Notes under the pieces: generated by a model
What the model saw: only the letters and a program-made list of their open reading frames with translations
The model's database searches: none
What the model was told of the DNA's origin: nothing
Made by a program: the position numbers and the translations under genes
Source of the DNA: Bacillota bacterium
Lineage (GTDB): Bacteria > Bacillota > Bacilli > Alicyclobacillales > SLC66
Direction: 5' to 3'
Length of the DNA: 9,843 nt
Assembly: GCA_021846145.1 (NCBI GenBank)
Contig: JAJZCJ010000111.1
Location: 1-9,843, forward strand
Part shown: positions 1-6,496 of the stretch, in pieces
Layout of the letters: each line of letters opens with the position of its first letter
Numbering within the stretch: position 1 is the stretch's first letter

Positions 1-116
1 CACGTTCAGTGGGATCTACGAGTATGCAAGGTGCTGCACAAGATGAAACGACAGCAACTGTTAACGAATGAAAATACTAGGAGGAAGCTATTGAGGTTGA
101 AAAATGGATGCAGTAA
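1..116 (+). pseudogene. Decayed or partial 3' end of an upstream coding region
   Basis: The frame starting at base 3 reads RSVGSTSMQGAAQDETTATVNE and stops at TGA 69-71. After a second stop (TAG 78-80) the same frame continues as EEAIEVEKWMQ to TAA 114-116. The composition (QGAA, ETTATVNE) recalls the helical cytoplasmic tail of methyl-accepting chemotaxis proteins, but this is only a resemblance. The frame from base 1 is also open to 129 with a less protein-like composition. Two stops within 12 codons suggest decay rather than one intact end. The 5' part lies outside the window. Confidence 0.25.
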
Positions 117-219
117 ATTTTTGAAGTAAAGGGATTAAATAATTAGTATATTCTCCTTGAAACTTTTCTCCTCGATGAATCGTCTAATAGGTATGAAAAC
201 ACTTTAGGAGGCTTTCCCT

Positions 220-1020
220 TTGAAATCCAGTATTTTATCAGCCAGCATCGTTCTTTCTAGCGTGTTATTTGCCACTGGTTTTGCAACAAGTCCAGCGACT
301 TATGCGGCAAGCCATGTTCATATTTCTCAAAAGACCGTCAAGCAGGCAACCAGTTACCCCCCCATGAATCTTGTCTTGCAAACGAAGGCGAAGATGGGCG
401 GCACATCAACAGATACCATTCAATTGTATGGCCAACCATTCTCCCAAGGTGCGCCCTATTATAAAAAATTTCTCATGAGCATTACGAACGACCGCACAGG
501 AAGCGTCACTTTCGTTCCATTAAGTGAGAGCGGTTATAAGCCCACGATTTCCTACCCTCACTTGATTAACTCATCAATGCCTGATATTTATATCGATTCT
601 CCTACAGGCGGGAATGGAATTTTGTCGACTGATTACCTGTTAACTTATCAAAAAGGGGAATTCGTTGGTATTGCAATGCCTTCTACCCCCGTGATCCACA
701 CCAAATTGTTAAACCATTACCGCGTACAATTTCAGATACCCGCTCTGAAAAAAACAGTGGTATTGAGTATCCTCGATAAAAAAACCGCCTATGATCAAGC
801 TGGCGTTTACCATAACGGGCAGTTGGTCAAACCATTCAGCCTGATGATCATCCCCATCGGGTTCTTTCGACCCGTGGTTCAAAAGAACGGCAACACATTG
901 TTACAAGGTGTTCAGGAAATTAGCGGACTCTATCATGCCGATGGCATTGCCACTGTATTTTGGAACTGGCAATGGACATCTCAGGGGTGGAAGCTGATTA
1001 GCGCCGTTATACAAAAATAG
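220..1020 (+). CDS. Secreted VCBS/FG-GAP-like protein, function unknown
   Basis: A 266-residue protein starting at TTG 220, with a strong TAGGAGG ribosome binding site at 205-211 that decides the start. Residues 1-30 form a Sec signal peptide (KSS n-region, hydrophobic core, then ATYAA), with likely cleavage near residue 29. The mature part is about 235 residues and has no cysteines or evident catalytic motif. Its pattern resembles secreted Bacillus proteins with degenerate VCBS/FG-GAP-type repeats: an IQLYGQPF opening, a TNDRTGSVTFVPL strand pair, a PDIYIDSPTGG segment where such proteins carry a calcium-loop-like 'DILI..GG' motif, and a late GLYHADGIA followed by a W-rich end. This assignment is from memory of the family pattern, not a search. 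It probably acts outside the membrane. No terminator is visible after it; the next sequence is an aldo/keto reductase remnant in the same direction. Confidence 0.8.
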   Translation: MKSSILSASIVLSSVLFATGFATSPATYAASHVHISQKTVKQATSYPPMNLVLQTKAKMGGTSTDTIQLYGQPFSQGAPYYKKFLMSITNDRTGSVTFVPLSESGYKPTISYPHLINSSMPDIYIDSPTGGNGILSTDYLLTYQKGEFVGIAMPSTPVIHTKLLNHYRVQFQIPALKKTVVLSILDKKTAYDQAGVYHNGQLVKPFSLMIIPIGFFRPVVQKNGNTLLQGVQEISGLYHADGIATVFWNWQWTSQGWKLISAVIQK

Positions 1021-1074
1021 GAGCGACCGTGGCGGTGAAATTTCGTCTGGTGTTAATCATTCGCATCGAAGTGG

Positions 1075-1560
1075 CCCAGCAAGAAATGGACGATGTTGGA
1101 CAAGCAGGTGCAGGCAGGGAAAATCCGCCATATTGGCACGTCCATTGGCAGTAACGACAATCTCCATCAAACCGAAGCGTCTAGTCACATCGGTTCTAAA
1201 GCGATTCAGGTGGTGTATAACCGGCTGGACCGCAAGCCGGAGGAGCGGGTTTTCCCGGTTTGCCTGGAACAGAATCTGGGGGTATTGGTTCGGGTGCCAC
1301 TGGCTAGCGGTTATCTGAGCGGGAAATACAAGCCAGGCGCGGTGTTTCCCGCAAACGATGTGCGTAATCGTCATAATCCTGATGATACGCGCAAGAAGTT
1401 AGAGACAGTTGCGAAAATTTTGCAAACTGAAGTACCGATTGGTACCGACATGGCGACTTAGGCGCTGGCTTGGTGTCTGCGGCATCCGGCGGTTACCACT
1501 GTAATTCCGGGCTGCAAAAATCCTGAACTGGTGAGTCCAGATCACCCACAAGCTCTGTGA
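1075..1560 (+). pseudogene. Aldo/keto reductase fragment with in-frame amber stop
   Basis: The frame through ATG 1093 encodes the C-terminal half of an aldo/keto reductase (NADPH-dependent carbonyl reductase fold). It has a QAGKIRHIGTSIG segment typical of the middle of the barrel, QVVYNRLDR, an LGVLVRVPLASGYLSGKY segment and, after the stop, ALAWCLRHPAVTTVIPGCKNPEL, the family's conserved C-terminal cofactor region. TAG at 1459-1461 sits where family members usually have Q before ALAW, consistent with a single CAG-to-TAG change. About the first half of the protein is missing; a stop at 1054-1056 lies just upstream of where homology starts, and no ribosome binding site precedes ATG 1093. Homology ends near 1530, about 30 bases before the frame's TGA (1558-1560), so the 3' end is also lost. 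The fragment is dead by truncation at both ends plus the nonsense codon. Confidence 0.85.
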
Positions 1561-1616
1561 CAGAAAAGTGAGTAAAGCCCAAATTTGACGATAATGATAG
1601 CAGACAATCCATAAAA

Positions 1617-2000
1617 GTGCGGGACAGTTCAGTGCGCCATGAGGCGCTGTGTAATGAAGCTACGGACTCGTGGTTGGCGAGTACCTCATCCGCCAAGGCT
1701 AGGATGGCATGTGCTGGATCTGAGCAAGTTTAGGGTGTGAAGCCCATCTAACAATGTACCCGCGAGGGAGAACCGACCTCCCAAGACGGCGGGGTTAGCC
1801 TCAGCGAACTGCTATGGTCAGCGAAAGCGAAGCCATGTCTGAAGCGTGGTCAACGGCAACACCCGAAATCGCCGGATGATACGGGTAGGCGGAGGCATCG
1901 TAGTAGCCTGAGATGGTTAACGCTCATTACCTGACGAAGAGTTCCGGTTTGAGGTGTATACGCATTAGCAAAGTAGGGCTCCTCTGAGAGGAGGAGATCT
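1617..2000 (+). mobile_element. Group II intron 5' fragment (domains I-III and start of IV)
   Basis: This non-coding stretch matches the remembered layout of bacterial group II intron RNA such as Lactococcus Ll.LtrB. TAGGGTGT-AAG sits near the start of domain I (1731-1742). A GCGAAAGC GNRA-type hairpin lies at about 1819-1826. The GATACGGG and CGTAGTAG-CTGAGA elements of the domain II/III region lie at 1878-1912, followed by GGTTAACGC. A CTCCTC-tgagag-GAGGAG hairpin at 1979-1996 would hold the reverse-transcriptase ribosome binding site in domain IV. A nested hairpin at 1759-1793 (CCCGC/GCGGG around GGGAG/CTCCC) supports a folded RNA. The canonical 5' end GTGCG occurs at 1617; GTGAG at 1531, exactly where aldo/keto reductase homology stops, is an alternative. 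No intron-encoded protein and no domain V hairpin follow. It is therefore a truncated, immobile remnant whose deletion point lies about 2000-2010. The small minus-strand frame at 1493-1696 has no ribosome binding site and is probably spurious. Confidence 0.65.
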
Positions 2001-2010
2001 TCGATAATTG

Positions 2011-2763
2011 TCAAATTATTGATTTGACGAATAACACTGCTCCTAGAGTTGAAATTAGGATAAATACATAACGCTGAAACTGAGCTGTAGGGATGTTTCG
2101 ATGTAGTATGGTACCAACTATGATAGCTACAACCATAGCAGGTAGGGAAAAGAGATAAAGAGTAAACATATTGATATTCCACATTCCACTCATTCCTTGT
2201 CCAGCAACGATAAGTGTACCCGATATGAAAAAATAAGCTTGCATTGTGCTGCGGAAGTTGTTTGGTTGCCAACCACGTAATGAACCGTAAACTGCAACTG
2301 GGACACCATTAAAGTTATAGGCACTGCCAAATACACCAGAGGCAAAACCAAATAACAAGCCCCATAGAGGATGACGGAGCCTATCCTTCGTTTCAGTGGA
2401 CATTAAGAAATGTCGAGTTAAGGAGTAAATCCCATAAACAATAAGTGCAATCCCGAGTAACCCAGTGATCATTTTTGTAGGAACAAAAGTGATCATCACC
2501 AGTCCGATAGGAATTCCAACAAGAGCTGCAAAAACCAGTGGAATTAGTGCCCTACGATTGATATGCCGCCAACCAGTTGTTACAGCAAGTAATGCTACAG
2601 TAAGCCCAACGAATCCCATCAATGAAATAGAAGTGTGCAAATTGACGGGGAGTAACGTCAGTAACGGCATACTTACTACAGATTCTCCGAAGCCAAACGT
2701 GGTTCGTGTAAGAGCACCCAGAAAAACTACAAAAAGTACCGCAAGAATCAGTGATATCGACAT
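2011..2763 (-). CDS. TauE/SafE family membrane transporter (sulfite/organosulfonate exporter family)
   Basis: A 250-residue polytopic membrane protein, close to the usual family length. It starts at ATG 2763-2761 with an AGGAG ribosome binding site (complement of 2769-2773). About eight hydrophobic helices alternate with short basic loops (GWRHINRR, TRHFL). The two family half-repeats are visible: GALTRTTFGFGES at residues 16-28 followed by MPLL at 32-35, and GFASGVFGSAYNFNGVP at about 139-155. COG0730 members export sulfite, sulfoacetate or related small anions, or import some; the substrate cannot be read from sequence. It is monocistronic here and converges on the intron remnant, whose deletion point is within about 10 bases of this gene's stop. 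It is divergent from the lipoprotein gene at 2932 across a 168-bp gap. The frame is intact. Confidence 0.9.
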   Translation of the reverse strand: MSISLILAVLFVVFLGALTRTTFGFGESVVSMPLLTLLPVNLHTSISLMGFVGLTVALLAVTTGWRHINRRALIPLVFAALVGIPIGLVMITFVPTKMITGLLGIALIVYGIYSLTRHFLMSTETKDRLRHPLWGLLFGFASGVFGSAYNFNGVPVAVYGSLRGWQPNNFRSTMQAYFFISGTLIVAGQGMSGMWNINMFTLYLFSLPAMVVAIIVGTILHRNIPTAQFQRYVFILISTLGAVLFVKSII

Positions 2764-2817
2764 TTATACTCCTATCTGATATTCATGCTTATCCTTTTTG
2801 CTGGTAATACTGTGATT

Positions 2818-2823
2818 ATTATA
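2818..2823 (-). promoter_or_regulatory. Candidate -10 box for the TauE/SafE gene
   Basis: A perfect TATAAT reads leftward at 2823-2818, 54 bases before the start codon. At a 17-base spacing the -35 position (2846-2841) holds only TTCAAG, a 3/6 match, so the promoter would be weak or need an activator. Confidence 0.4.
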
Positions 2824-2931
2824 CGTGAAAAATGACACACCTTGAATGACCGACTTGCGGCTGTGGCACCGTTGCCTCCAATACAAGGCGATAAGCAATG
2901 ATCGATTGTTGAATATAAGGAGAGATTCATC

Positions 2932-4002
2932 ATGAAGAATCAAATTATCATCGTTTCATTAGTTATTGGTGCAGGGATCGGACTTACTGCATGCGGCAAT
3001 CCATTTGCGGCTGGAGATGCACAGAAAGCGCAGACACCGGTGGCGAAGCACGCGGCGGCACCAACATCAATTAGTCAACAGTACGGCTTGGTCGACGTTC
3101 ATTATACGTCAGGTCAAATTAATGAAATTAAGAACATTGCAAAGGCTCAAGGCGTCAAAACACCTTTTTTGCCGACCAAAATGGGTGGACCGAGCGGGGT
3201 TTACCGCCTACTCAGTGCAACGGGAAAGAACCATGTATTGGCATTGAGTTTTAACGACATGACAGTGTTCAGTGCCAATTATTTTGATGACTTGACGAAC
3301 TGGTTTAAAGCGGTTGATCAAAGAACTTCATGGGTCGCTCAACAGAAAGTGAAACTTGCTAACGGCACTGAAGCACAATGGTGGCAAGTCAACTACACCG
3401 ACGGCGCAATGGTTCAATTTCTTGCAATCACACAAGGGAATACATGGATTGCACTTGAACCGAATCCAGCACATCCCCTGGAATCATTTGAGCAAGCCGT
3501 TGCTAATTACCTAGTTCCATTGGCGAACATTAAGCCCGTAAGTTTATCTGCCGTCCCGGCACCAACATCTAAGCCATCGATACCAGCGTGGTTCTTGCAT
3601 GACATTCAACTCACTGAACAGGTTAACCCAACTGTGGGAGCAAACTACATTTTGAATTATGGAGAAACGAACGTTTACACCAGTCTACCGCAAATGAATC
3701 AAGTATGGTACGGCGCGCTGAGCAATTACGGAAAAAATCTTGCTTTCGGTTATTCGTGGGCAGGAGTCTCTCAACAAGTGAAAAGCAATGTCACCCCACC
3801 TCTTTTGTCCATAAATGTGATGGAGCAAACTAAGCAAGGCGGGACTACTATAGGGGTGTTGGTGCCAGCCAAGTGCACTGGCATTGGGAACGGTGACTTT
3901 GTAGCCTTCGCCAATGGTCAAGCCATCATAGCTACAAACAAATCCGGGGAAGTGTACTACAGTGTCTACCCCATAAAAGGCGTGTCCGTACCTAGTAATT
4001 GA
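2932..4002 (+). CDS. Lipoprotein of unknown function, 356 aa
   Basis: The start is ATG 2932 with an AAGGAG ribosome binding site at 2917-2922. Residues 1-21 form a lipoprotein signal: a short basic N-terminus, a hydrophobic core, then the lipobox LTAC with the lipidated Cys21. The mature protein should be anchored to the outer face of the membrane. An A/T/K/P-rich linker (about residues 24-46) precedes two globular parts. The first spans about 47-205 and contains PTKMGGPSG, LALSFNDM and a W-rich segment (AQWWQVNY). A PAPTSKPSIPAW hinge (about 208-219) leads to the second part at about 220-356, with INVMEQTK and GDFVAFANGQ. The two parts have a similar strand-rich texture, which may reflect duplicated substrate-binding-like domains, but no family was recognised. 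Genes on either side do not suggest a role. The frame is intact and no clear terminator follows. Confidence 0.85.
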   Translation: MKNQIIIVSLVIGAGIGLTACGNPFAAGDAQKAQTPVAKHAAAPTSISQQYGLVDVHYTSGQINEIKNIAKAQGVKTPFLPTKMGGPSGVYRLLSATGKNHVLALSFNDMTVFSANYFDDLTNWFKAVDQRTSWVAQQKVKLANGTEAQWWQVNYTDGAMVQFLAITQGNTWIALEPNPAHPLESFEQAVANYLVPLANIKPVSLSAVPAPTSKPSIPAWFLHDIQLTEQVNPTVGANYILNYGETNVYTSLPQMNQVWYGALSNYGKNLAFGYSWAGVSQQVKSNVTPPLLSINVMEQTKQGGTTIGVLVPAKCTGIGNGDFVAFANGQAIIATNKSGEVYYSVYPIKGVSVPSN

Positions 4003-4006
4003 TAAA

Positions 4007-4108
4007 CGGCGACAGATTGACTCCATCATTAGAGTGATTGAGAAGATTGAAATGATGAAAACTGAAAGATTGGATTTGAAGCCTGAGTGGATAAGCATAT
4101 ATTCGTGA
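4007..4108 (+). pseudogene. Possible coding scrap (33 codons), origin unknown
   Basis: The frame CGG 4007 to TGA 4106-4108 reads as an amphipathic, K/E/I-rich helix (IDSIIRVIEKIEMMK, then LDLKPEW). It begins 5 bases after the lipoprotein stop and has no start codon or ribosome binding site of its own. The protein-like composition suggests the C-terminal remnant of a lost gene, possibly a regulator or transposase tail, but no family can be named. A chance open frame is a real alternative. Confidence 0.2.
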
Positions 4109-4284
4109 CTATTGGGGTAGTTTTTAAATGTCAAGTGTTTTTACTGATTTCTGCGATATTTTTGTGCGGATTTCGGAGGCGAAATTTCCAATTCACAATA
4201 CTGTGCAGGCAAAGCTGCCGCTTCAATAAGGTATCATTAAAGATCCAATGCTGAGGGCTATAGAATAGAATGGAGGGGTTGAAA
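4109..4284. other. Intergenic stretch upstream of the YjzC gene
   Basis: No gene is seen. The stretch is AT-rich at its left end. It holds one small hairpin (ATTTCG-gagg-CGAAAT, 4170-4185) without a T tract. TATAGAAT at 4259-4266 could serve as a -10 box for the YjzC gene, but no matching -35 box was found. Confidence 0.5.
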
Positions 4285-4461
4285 ATGGGACAAAACAATC
4301 AATTTGAACCGGGTTGGCAGGTTTCAAATAACGGCGACTACGTTGAAATTGGCGAACATCCGGACAGCGGCAATTTACACCAGCCAAGGAAGATTCAGTT
4401 GAAACGTGGTGACAAGTTCCCTGAAACCAGTGATCCGAACCGCAAATGGACGCGAGCGTAA
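4285..4461 (+). CDS. yjzC: YjzC-family small protein
   Basis: A 58-residue protein that matches the YjzC family of Bacilli: an opening MGQNNQFEPGW, then the G-YVEIGE block, a PRKIQLKRGDKFPETS core and an NRKWT end. The start chosen is ATG 4285, because GGAGGGG at 4272-4278 is then correctly spaced. An upstream in-frame ATG at 4270 overlaps that ribosome binding site and is unlikely to be used. Length fits the family (about 55-60 residues). Function is unknown; family members are small, hydrophilic and soluble. The neighbours do not form an obvious pathway with it. It is followed after about 100 bases by a strong intrinsic terminator, so it is probably the last, or the only, gene of its transcript. 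Confidence 0.85.
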   Translation: MGQNNQFEPGWQVSNNGDYVEIGEHPDSGNLHQPRKIQLKRGDKFPETSDPNRKWTRA

Positions 4462-4567
4462 GGAAATTCATACTGATTGGGAAAATGGCATTGACCTTGA
4501 TCCTGATGTATTGTACGCACAACAGTATCTCGTTTGCGATTGGTTCAAAACTCACAGAAAACCTTGA
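4430..4567 (+). CDS. Possible small overlapping ORF, 45 codons
   Basis: A frame offset from yjzC runs from GTG 4430 (inside yjzC) to TGA 4565-4567. After the overlap it reads KEIHTDWENGIDLDPDVLYA, then QQYLVCDWFKTHRKP, which has a normal protein-like composition (W, C, Y and alternating charges). No ribosome binding site clearly serves GTG 4430. It could be a translationally coupled small gene, the tail of a longer YjzC variant joined by a frameshift near 4455, or a remnant of another gene. The stop codon lies inside the left arm of the terminator stem, so translation to the end would interfere with terminator folding. Confidence 0.3.
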   Translation: MIRTANGRERKEIHTDWENGIDLDPDVLYAQQYLVCDWFKTHRKP

Positions 4568-4584
4568 GAAATCAAGGTTTTTTT
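4558..4584 (+). terminator. Strong intrinsic terminator after yjzC
   Basis: A perfect 10-bp stem AAAACCTTGA / TCAAGGTTTT (4558-4567 and 4572-4581) has a GAAA loop and runs into an uninterrupted T tract (T to 4584, then GATTTT). It closes the yjzC transcript and separates it from the surface-protein operon. Confidence 0.93.
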
Positions 4585-4652
4585 GATTTTAGCATGCGGT
4601 CGCTTAGCCGTAAATTATTGACACAATCGTCGTCACAGTCACCAGAAGAATA

Positions 4653-6491
4653 ATGAATATTTCTCCCACTCAAGCCATCTCTTTCAGTAAGGGGTTTTTG
4701 TTGGGGGGGATGAGTTTGTTCAAAAAAACGATGATATCCATCTTACTATTCATCAACACACTAGGCGGCATCACCTTTGCGGCAGTAAGCCACAATATCC
4801 GCAAAGATAAAAAGGTCAAAAAAAGTCAGGCGCAGTATATTATCCACCACGTACCAAGTATCTCGCAGTTTCCGCAACTTCGAAACGGTTGTGAGGTCAC
4901 AAGTCTCGCCATGCTACTCAACTTTAGCGGCATCCGCGTCTCGAAAATGGCACTCGCGTCCACTGTGAATAAGGATACGACGCCCCTTGTCGGTTCAATG
5001 TGGGATATCGAACGGTGGGGCGATCCTAACGTTGGATTTGTCGGCAACATGTACAGCTCACCTGGTTATGGCGTGTATCATAAGCCGTTACTCGCACTTG
5101 CGCAAAGATATGTTGGCAAACGCGCTGTCGACTTAACGGGTGATTCGTTCGCCAATTTAGAGTCATACATACGGCGTGGCGATCCGGTGGAGGTCATCAA
5201 CAGTTACAATTTGCAGCCTCTCACCAGCGGTTGGCAGACGTATGAGGATGAATTTGGCAAGAAAATCACGATCAACATGAATGAACACGCCGTGCTGATT
5301 GTCGGTTACAACACAAAGTATGTGTGGATTAACAACCCGCTAAAAAGCGACGGAGCCTATGAAGTGATTCCCAAAGCACCATTTATAGCAGCGTGGAGAC
5401 AGTTCGGCAAGCAGGCCATCACGGTTTTGTCAAAGTCGGTGGTGAAGCAAAAAGAAGTAGTCGATACCGTTACAAGCGCGGTGTATCAAAAGCCACCTGT
5501 GCCTATACAATTTCAACCATCTTATCATCTTGTCGTCAATCCAGATCAAGTCTATACCTATGAACAGATGCAGAGGGACATTGGCAAACTCGCCGCCATG
5601 TATCCAGACTTAATCCGCATGCAAGTCGAAGGTAAGACGGTGTACGGTCGCAACCTGTACGCGATATCACTCGGGCACGGTAAGGCGACGGCCTACATAT
5701 GCGCTAGCCACCACGCGCGGGAGTGGATCACCACGAATCTTGTGATGAAAATGATTGATCAGTATGCATATGACGATGAGAAAGGAAGAAGTATTGCCGG
5801 CTACAATGTGCGCAAGCTGCTCAACAAAGTCACGCTGTGGTTCATGCCGATGGTAAACCCCGATGGTGTGACGCTGGAGCAGGAAGGCGTCAAAGCGTTT
5901 CCCAAGAGAGCACGGGAGACTCTTATCGAGATGAACGGCGGTTCTACGAACTTCATTACATGGAAAGCTAATGCACAGGGTATCGATCCCAATCGGCAAT
6001 ACAATGGCGGATGGTATCAGGCGCCAGTTATTGTCAATCATCCAGCGTTCGCTGGATACAAAGGCACGCGCCCCTATCAGATCAACGAAGTAAACGCGGT
6101 GCTAAAACTCATCAAACAGGTGAATCCGCAAGAACTCATTACCTACCACGCAAGCGGCAGTGAGATCTTTTGGCAGTATCAATTGAGCAATCGCTACTTC
6201 CGGCCGTTCCTGAGCGACGCGCAGGCTTTCAGCAAGCTGACTGCTTATCCAGTAAGCACACCAACCACCGCACAAATAGGCTCCGGATTGACCGACTGGT
6301 GGACTCACAACATCGGGCGACCTGGCTTTACGATTGAAGTGGGACCAGATGAAGGGGATATGCCTGTGCCGCTCAAATATTTCAGGCAAATTTGGCTGCA
6401 CGACGAGGCAGACGGATTGTTGCTGGCACAGCAAAGCTACGCGCGGTACGCGCGGCATCCGTTGCAAAATATTGCGAAGAGGGTGCCATGA
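4653..6491 (+). CDS. Secreted C39-like cysteine peptidase fused to M14 zinc carboxypeptidase
   Basis: Up to 612 residues. ATG 4653 has only a weak ribosome binding site. TTG 4698 or 4701 behind AAGGGG (4689-4694), or ATG 4710, would place the signal peptide (LFKKTMISILLFINTLGG) at the N-terminus. Domain 1 (about residues 65-270) is a C39-like papain-fold peptidase: Cys80 in NGCEVTSLAML, His212 in NEHAVLIVGYN and Asn227 in WINNPL. Domain 2 (about 300-600) is an M14 carboxypeptidase. Zinc ligands are His354 and Glu357 (HAREW) and His499 (TYHASG); Asn447-Arg448 (DPNRQY) would bind substrate carboxylate, and Glu562 (FTIEVGP) is the catalytic glutamate. All key M14 residues are present. M14 enzymes of Bacilli include gamma-D-glutamyl-diaminopimelate peptidases of cell-wall stem peptides, which fits the L,D-transpeptidase encoded next; digestion of external protein is the alternative. 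The next gene starts 5 to about 100 bases downstream depending on its start, so an operon is likely. Confidence 0.92.
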   Translation: MNISPTQAISFSKGFLLGGMSLFKKTMISILLFINTLGGITFAAVSHNIRKDKKVKKSQAQYIIHHVPSISQFPQLRNGCEVTSLAMLLNFSGIRVSKMALASTVNKDTTPLVGSMWDIERWGDPNVGFVGNMYSSPGYGVYHKPLLALAQRYVGKRAVDLTGDSFANLESYIRRGDPVEVINSYNLQPLTSGWQTYEDEFGKKITINMNEHAVLIVGYNTKYVWINNPLKSDGAYEVIPKAPFIAAWRQFGKQAITVLSKSVVKQKEVVDTVTSAVYQKPPVPIQFQPSYHLVVNPDQVYTYEQMQRDIGKLAAMYPDLIRMQVEGKTVYGRNLYAISLGHGKATAYICASHHAREWITTNLVMKMIDQYAYDDEKGRSIAGYNVRKLLNKVTLWFMPMVNPDGVTLEQEGVKAFPKRARETLIEMNGGSTNFITWKANAQGIDPNRQYNGGWYQAPVIVNHPAFAGYKGTRPYQINEVNAVLKLIKQVNPQELITYHASGSEIFWQYQLSNRYFRPFLSDAQAFSKLTAYPVSTPTTAQIGSGLTDWWTHNIGRPGFTIEVGPDEGDMPVPLKYFRQIWLHDEADGLLLAQQSYARYARHPLQNIAKRVP

Positions 6492-6496
6492 TGTAG

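Noticed and set aside
157..162. TTGAAA as a -35 box for the first secreted protein
   Set aside because: The nearest -10-like hexamer (TCTAAT, 183-188) is 20 bases away, too far for a confident call.
1493..1696. 67-codon minus-strand frame
   Set aside because: No ribosome binding site, and it lies across the aldo/keto reductase end and the structured intron RNA; judged a chance frame.
2010..2028. Palindrome GTCAAAT-tattg-ATTTGAC over the transporter stop codon
   Set aside because: AT-rich 7-bp stem without a T tract on either side; too weak to call a terminator.
2465..2779. 104-codon plus-strand frame opposite the transporter gene
   Set aside because: Antisense to a well-supported membrane protein with no ribosome binding site.
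3685..4134. 149-codon minus-strand frame opposite the lipoprotein 3' end
   Set aside because: Composition is not protein-like and the plus-strand lipoprotein is clearly real.
4618..4623. Perfect TTGACA before the C39/M14 gene
   Set aside because: No acceptable -10 box at 16-18 bases; the nearest AT-rich hexamers are too far, so a promoter is not claimed.
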